A stretch of DNA of 35,585 nucleotides from Ministeria vibrans ATCC 50519 (taxonomy: Eukaryota > Opisthokonta > Filasterea), in the NCBI GenBank assembly GCA_943704425.1, contig CALSCP010000904.1, forward strand, positions 28,932 through 64,516, written 5' to 3'. Below are positions 11,534 through 35,585 of this stretch, piece after piece; the stretch's first letter is position 1, and each line of letters begins with the position of its first letter. Both the position numbers and the translations under genes were made by a program. The notes under the pieces are model-generated. The model had not been told where the DNA came from and searched no databases. It worked only from the letters and a program-made list of their open reading frames with translations.

Positions 11534-13174
11534 AGTTACTTATGCAGCTCCTGTGTTCTCCGTAGGAATTGGCAAAGGTTCAGCAGGTGTTCTTTTCAAA
11601 GAAGAAAAAGAAGGACTCGGGAGTTGGCGAAATGTGGGATTTGCAACGGTTACTGACGCGTCTGAAGCGGGAGGTGAAGCGTCGCGAGGCGAGTGCTGCA
11701 AAGCGAGCAGAGCGGCGTCGTGAGGCGGAGGAGGCGCGTGAGGATGATTCGACGCTGACGACGACCGCGGGTACGGCAACGAGCACGTCGATGAGCGAGG
11801 ACTCGGTGTCGTCATTTTCGGTGCACGGGCTTGCCGAAAGCAGCAAGGAGGACACGATGATTAGTGACAGTCTTGCCGACGACGAGAGCGATGGTCGTCC
11901 GCCTCCATCACTGCAGTCGCAATCATCACCGCTTACTGCGCACTCAGTGGGCGAACACGACGACGACGATGATCTTCTTGTGCGCAACGTTGTCTCGTCG
12001 GCTCCCGTGCTGTCGGCCGTGTCCAGCGACCTTTCTGACTCTGCGACGGCTTCATCCCCCCATACGTCGTCGTCACTTCACTCACTGCCACCACGCCTGA
12101 ACGAGCTCACTGCGAATAATGCCCTGAACGAGTCCGGCTATGCCGGTTCGGTACCGCCGGTGGTCGCCTCGTCCAACATGGGCGTGCTCAACGCTATTCC
12201 CGAGGATGGCACGGGAACCCCATTTGGTTCCACCACTGCAACACGTACGTCTTCGTCCGTGTCGTGTCCGCCTTCCTCCTCGCGTGGTCAAAAGGCTAGC
12301 CCCAGTGGACCACGCCTCTCGTTCAAGGGCGACGAGGACTTTGAAACGGACTTGGAAATTGCAACGCGTGCCATTCAAGAGAGTACGACAAACTTCACCC
12401 CACAACACTGTCTTCTGACAACGTCTTTCTATCACCTTACCTCTTTCTTCCTTCTCCTCTCTCTCCCTACTCTTCTATGTCTCTCTTTTAGACGAAGTTG
12501 CCATGGAGACTTGGGACGACCCTTTTGGTGCCGCAACACTCACTGCGGCCCTCTCGGCCGTTCACCACTCGTCAGCCGACATGTCAGATACAACATCGGA
12601 CGGTATGACCTGTGTTGATACAAATGCCTTTCAAATTCTTTTTTAATTATGATTTTTGATAGGATTATCGCGACGAATTTCTTGGGTTGATACGTGGAAG
12701 TCGCAGGGAAGTGATGCTGTGACGGTTGCCGAGACGGTGAATGAGGATGATGATGAGGAAGGGGATGAAGAGGAGGACGATGAGGACGACGACGAGGACG
12801 AGTCGGACTTTGATGATGAAGACTACATCATTGGGTTCAGTGGCGATGTTGAGGTGGATATTTTGGACCAGGCAGTGCCACTTCAGGAGACAGTGGAAGA
12901 AGAGGGGCTGGAGGAGGACGATGGTGGTGGTGATGGCGTGAAGGAAAGTGACGACGAGACTGTGCGCAATCCGTCGTTTGGGTCTTCCCGTGATGTGGTC
13001 GTTGCCGAGGGTGGATGCAGTGTTTTGGAAACGGTGGTGGCTGTCGACAGCCAGCTCACGCAGGATGGTGTTGCGACAACTGTGCCTGTTGTGACTGCGA
13101 CAGCATCGTCCCCGCCCACTTTGTCCCCCATGTCGCGACGTGCTTTTACGCAGCTCAACGAAACGCGCATTTAG
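5498..13174 (+). CDS. PH (Exo84-like) plus RasGEF (Cdc25) domain protein
   Basis: Guanine-nucleotide exchange factor for a Ras-family GTPase. The eleven exons I join are 5498-5572, 5964-6204, 6783-7149, 7321-10589, 10669-10733, 10811-11005, 11243-11323, 11402-11491, 11566-12382, 12492-12602 and 12663-13174, 1940 residues with all phases consistent. Residues about 30-142 are a PH domain resembling that of exocyst subunit Exo84 (FLMFTGDLVEVD, FLFNDVLLLAERKK, then NALRLYG and a C-terminal helix with Trp). Exon 4 adds a helical stretch (about 355-450), a long Ser/Thr/Ala-rich region and a Gly14 run (about 987-1000). The Cdc25 domain is at about 1185-1415, with LARQLTLVDSALLSAI, NNFNSLKAILTGL, RLKKTWAIL and VPYLGIFLTDISFAD. 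A basic, probably coiled region follows (about 1470-1525), then an Asp/Glu run (about 1798-1826). I see no REM (RasGEF-N) domain. The first exon is the least certain. Confidence 0.87.
5573..5963 (+). other. RasGEF intron 1, with (TC)n, poly-A and a GC-rich island
   Basis: This 391 bp intron starts GTACGC and ends TTGCAG. It holds a CT-rich stretch (about 5588-5760), a poly-A run of over 20 bases (5761-5783) and then a non-repetitive GC-rich island (about 5800-5930). The island is open in more than one frame, so an alternative first or internal exon is possible. No homology is recognised. Confidence 0.5.
6205..6782 (+). repeat. RasGEF intron 2: (GA)n plus about 30-bp GA-rich minisatellite
   Basis: This 578 bp intron starts GTACGT and ends CTGTAG. 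After 30 bases comes a pure (GA)n tract (about 6236-6299), then about nine to ten imperfect copies of a unit of about 30 bp with core acaaagtgatagagagag and a variable ggagaaagaa part (about 6300-6610), fading into GA-rich sequence to about 6690. A CT-rich tract precedes the acceptor. Open frames across it translate to low-complexity Ser/Leu or Arg/Glu and are not genes. Confidence 0.85.
9591..9654 (+). repeat. In-frame GGC repeat (polyglycine)
   Basis: A (GGC)n tract inside exon 4 of the RasGEF gene encodes fourteen glycines followed by SSGGSSG. It is a likely flexible linker and length-polymorphic site within the disordered region upstream of the Cdc25 domain. Confidence 0.85.
11006..11242 (+). 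repeat. RasGEF intron with (AAT)n tract
   Basis: This intron starts GTAAGT and ends TTGTAG. It carries an (AAT)n microsatellite (about 11010-11078) and, near 11140, the reverse complement (tatcactttg) of the GA-rich minisatellite core seen in intron 2. Confidence 0.75.
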
Positions 13175-13455
13175 GGGGTGGGTGTTGCGCGTCGCGTTTG
13201 AGTTACCTTTTATTTTGTATAGTTACATTTTTATACATAGTTTATTGCATGTTTTTTTTTTTGACTTTGTTCACCTTTTTGAAGAGAAAATTCACGCGTG
13301 AAAACAATTCAATTTTTCACTCTGACTCTGTCCACTAAATTCTCACTGAGTTATAAGTTAAAATTAATGCTCATTAATTTATGCTCCTTGCCTCATTTAG
13401 ACAACTCTGTCCACTCCCATCCATACTATCCCGTGTTTCCCTGAGGTTTGCAGTC
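13175..13455 (+). other. Intergenic spacer between RasGEF and AP endonuclease genes
   Basis: This 281 bp spacer contains the 3' UTR of the RasGEF gene and the promoter of the endonuclease gene. It is AT-rich in the middle (about 13200-13380), with no recognisable gene, repeat or clear AATAAA signal. Confidence 0.5.
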
Positions 13456-15408
13456 ATGGCACGCACTCCGGTTCGAAATGCGTTCAGGTTGTTCATTCTC
13501 AACAGTGATCGACTGTCTCACTGCTTAGGCAGCCAAACGTGGCTCTACACCTGTAAAATCAGAAGCAAAGTTGGCCAAAGCAAAGAAGGTACACCAAGCA
13601 TGGCGGAGGGGTCACTGTGCCACTCACAACGCGCTTCTGATGGCTTTTTCGTGTTTGCGTTAGGTTTTGGAGACTCCCTCGCCACGTAAATCACCCCGCA
13701 AAGGCAGTGCAGCCGCTGCTGAACCGGATCAGGAGGAAAGAGAACCAGTGAGCACACCTGTATGCCACATGGAGTGTTGTGTCAATTGTCAATCGTCGCT
13801 AGAGAAGCGAAACCGTTTCACACTGTTTGTTTTGACAGGCGCTCGACCCAGAGGCCAAGAGTGCCGACGCGCAGCCAGCCAAGGCGAGCACATCCAAAGC
13901 GGTAATACGCGATATGCAACTCCATACGGTTGCGGTTTCCTTTTTTTTTTTTTTTTGTGTGTGTGTGTGTGTAAGTGGAGCAAGCTCACTCACTTGGTGT
14001 GTTGCTTGCTGTCGACTCTCGTCCTATTAGATCAAGGAGACTCCTGCAAGCAAGGAGAAGAAGTCCAAGGCAGCGCCTGTCGTTCCGCCACCTCGTCCAC
14101 CCCCGACAGTGTTCGCACCGGGTGTGGGTGATGGAAAGGTACACACACACACCATCAATAGTTTGTGCCTCTACGAGACTCGTCCTTTATGACTTTTTTT
14201 TTTGTCTTCAGTCTCTCGTGCTAGCAAGCTGGAACGTCAATGGCCTCAAAGCGATCTTGAGCAAAGATCCGAAACCCATTGAGACGTTTTTGCAAGAGTA
14301 CAACCCGGACGTGCTGTGCCTGCAGGAGACCAAGTGCGGCGACGGCGACATTCCGGCACACGCTGTCTTCAAGGGCTACCAGGCACACTGGTCGGGCGGT
14401 GTTAAGAAGGGCTATGCCGGCACTGGGTACTATGTTTACGACTATGTGCATTGCACATCGTTTCCTGTGTGATTGTGCCTGCTTTAGTGTGCGTGTGGTA
14501 TTTATGTGTTAGTGTTGTTTATATTTTATTCTTATTATTATTTAGGATGTTAACCAAAAACAAACCGCTCAAGGTGACGTTTGGTATTGGGCAAAAGAAG
14601 CACGATGAAGAAGGTCGTGTCATCACAGCCGAATTTGATTCCTTTTTCCTGGTACGTACCGACACGCTACGCACACGCACGCACACGCCAACATACATGC
14701 ACACTAATTATACAAGCACCACACACACTCAGTACACTAAGCACCACACACACACACACTCAGTGCACTAAGCACCACACACACACACATATATATACAC
14801 ACATACACACACATACATTCACTAACTCTCACACTCACTTCTTTATTCGCTCTCAGGTGAATGCGTATGTGCCCAACAGCGGACAAGAACTAAAGCGTCT
14901 GCCGTACCGTACCAACGAATGGGAACCCGACATGGTGACGTACCTGCGCTCCCTCGACGCACGCAAGCCCGTCGTCTACTGTGGCGACCTCAACGCTGCA
15001 CACCACCCCATCGATGTCACCTACCCTACTCGCTGGTCCAAGAACGCCGGTTTCACTCCTGTAGAGCGCGCGTGTCTCTCGACGCTTCTCGCGGACACCC
15101 CTCTGGTGGATTCGTTCCGCCACTTCCATCCCGACACCATCAAGTACTCGTACTTTGGTTATCGTGGCGACTGTCGTGCCAAACACGTCGGCTGGTACGC
15201 ACACACTCTCATTCAATTACTCACGACAGAGCGATTGAACGACCACACACTCATTTTCTCCTCTGCATACATACACGCATATATCCGCAGGCGTCTTGAC
15301 TACTTTCTGGTGTCTCCTCGCGCAATGGCGCAGGTCCAAGAGAGTGACATCCTGCATCAGACGACCGGCTCGGACCACACCCCCATTGTGATGCGGTGCA
15401 CTCTCTGA
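13456..15408 (+). CDS. APEX1: AP endonuclease, exonuclease III / APEX1 family
   Basis: Base-excision repair enzyme that cuts the phosphodiester bond 5' to an abasic site. The nine exons I join are 13456-13470, 13529-13588, 13664-13747, 13839-13901, 14031-14138, 14212-14426, 14546-14651, 14857-15194 and 15291-15408 (TGA), giving 368 residues. The catalytic domain starts at about residue 111 and keeps the active-site set: Asn118/Asn120 in SWNVNGLKA, Glu149 in CLQETKC, Tyr221 in NAYVPNSG, Asp261 and Asn263 in GDLNAAH, Asp333 in WRLDYFL, and Asp358-His359 in GSDHTPI. Residues 1-110 form a Lys/Pro/Ala-rich tail with S/T-P-x-K-like motifs ([12 protein letters not shown]), probably nuclear and DNA-binding. 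That tail is split into five small exons, all with phase-0 introns. Exon 1 has only 15 coding bases and a weak donor (GTTCGA), so the start is less sure than the rest. The activity is well supported by the residues. Confidence 0.92.
14652..14856 (+). repeat. AP endonuclease intron with (CA)n tandem repeats
   Basis: An intron (GTACGT...CTCAG) rich in CA dinucleotides. A longer unit of about 30 bp, a (CA)n run plus ctcagtgcactaagcacc, is repeated imperfectly two to three times between about 14718 and 14790. Non-coding. Confidence 0.75.
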
Positions 15409-15572
15409 CACTCTTCTGTACATTCCCAGTACAAACTTCTTCTTCCCTTCCCCCTACTCCCTCAAAGAGATTGATTTTAAAAGAAAAAATCCGTTCACTC
15501 TCACTCTCCGTCTCTGTCTGTCTCTCTGTCTCTGTCTGTCTCTGTCTCTCTGTCTCTCTGTCTCTCTGTCTC

Positions 15573-15606
<34 letters not shown>

Positions 15607-15655
15607 CCTCTCTCTCTCTCTCTCTGCCTCTCTCTCTCTCTCTCTCTCTGCCTCT
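15409..15655. repeat. Tail-to-tail spacer with long (TC)n tract
   Basis: The 247 bp between the endonuclease stop and the stop of the giant EGF gene on the other strand. From about 15507 to 15655 it is a (TC)n/(TCTG)n tract, read as (GA)n in the 3' UTR of the EGF transcript. No gene. Confidence 0.75.

Positions 15656-35585
<19,930 letters not shown>

Overview
The window is nuclear DNA of a eukaryote. Five protein-coding genes are visible, four of them with GT-AG introns. Animal-type families (IQGAP, a UBE3A-like HECT ligase with an AZUL zinc finger, RasGEF, Notch-style EGF repeats) combine with short introns, intergenic spacers of only about 190-280 bp and GC-rich coding sequence. This suggests a compact-genome amorphean protist, perhaps a unicellular relative of animals; I cannot name the species. 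Two N runs show that it is a scaffolded assembly.

Layout. (1) 44-1935, + strand: the 3' part of an IQGAP gene in six exons, truncated at the left edge. (2) 2137-5307, - strand: an intronless UBE3A-like ubiquitin ligase, tail to tail with IQGAP. (3) 5498-13174, + strand: an eleven-exon gene for a protein of about 1940 residues, with an Exo84-like PH domain at the N-terminus and a Cdc25-type RasGEF domain. It lies head to head with the ligase across 190 bp. (4) 13456-15408, + strand: an AP endonuclease (ExoIII/APEX1 family) in nine exons. (5) 15656-35422, - strand: the 3' part of a giant single-pass membrane protein. Thirteen exons give 5983 codons in the window, and the gene continues past the right edge.

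The notable object is the giant gene. It encodes about 95 EGF units. Seventeen of them carry a domain of 128-134 residues inserted between the third and fourth EGF cysteines, each with two invariant cysteines of its own. The repeat is organised in cassettes of about 270-280 residues (EGF, EGF, insert-bearing EGF, 'LGEC' EGF). Exon lengths are close to 1, 2, 4 or 5 cassettes, and all ten introns in the EGF region fall in phase 0 at the same Glu|Cys1 position. After the repeats come a non-EGF beta-rich domain, two and a half more EGFs, a transmembrane helix and a short cytoplasmic tail with several SH2-type tyrosine motifs. I recognise no named family for the inserted domain.

The two GTPase-regulator genes (IQGAP, RasGEF) flank the ubiquitin ligase, but nothing shows that the five genes form one pathway. 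Introns and spacers are rich in simple repeats: (AAT)n, (GA)n, (CA)n, poly-T and a GA-rich minisatellite. Most other open frames are shadows of these genes or of the simple repeats. I saw no tRNA, rRNA, transposon or virus-derived gene.
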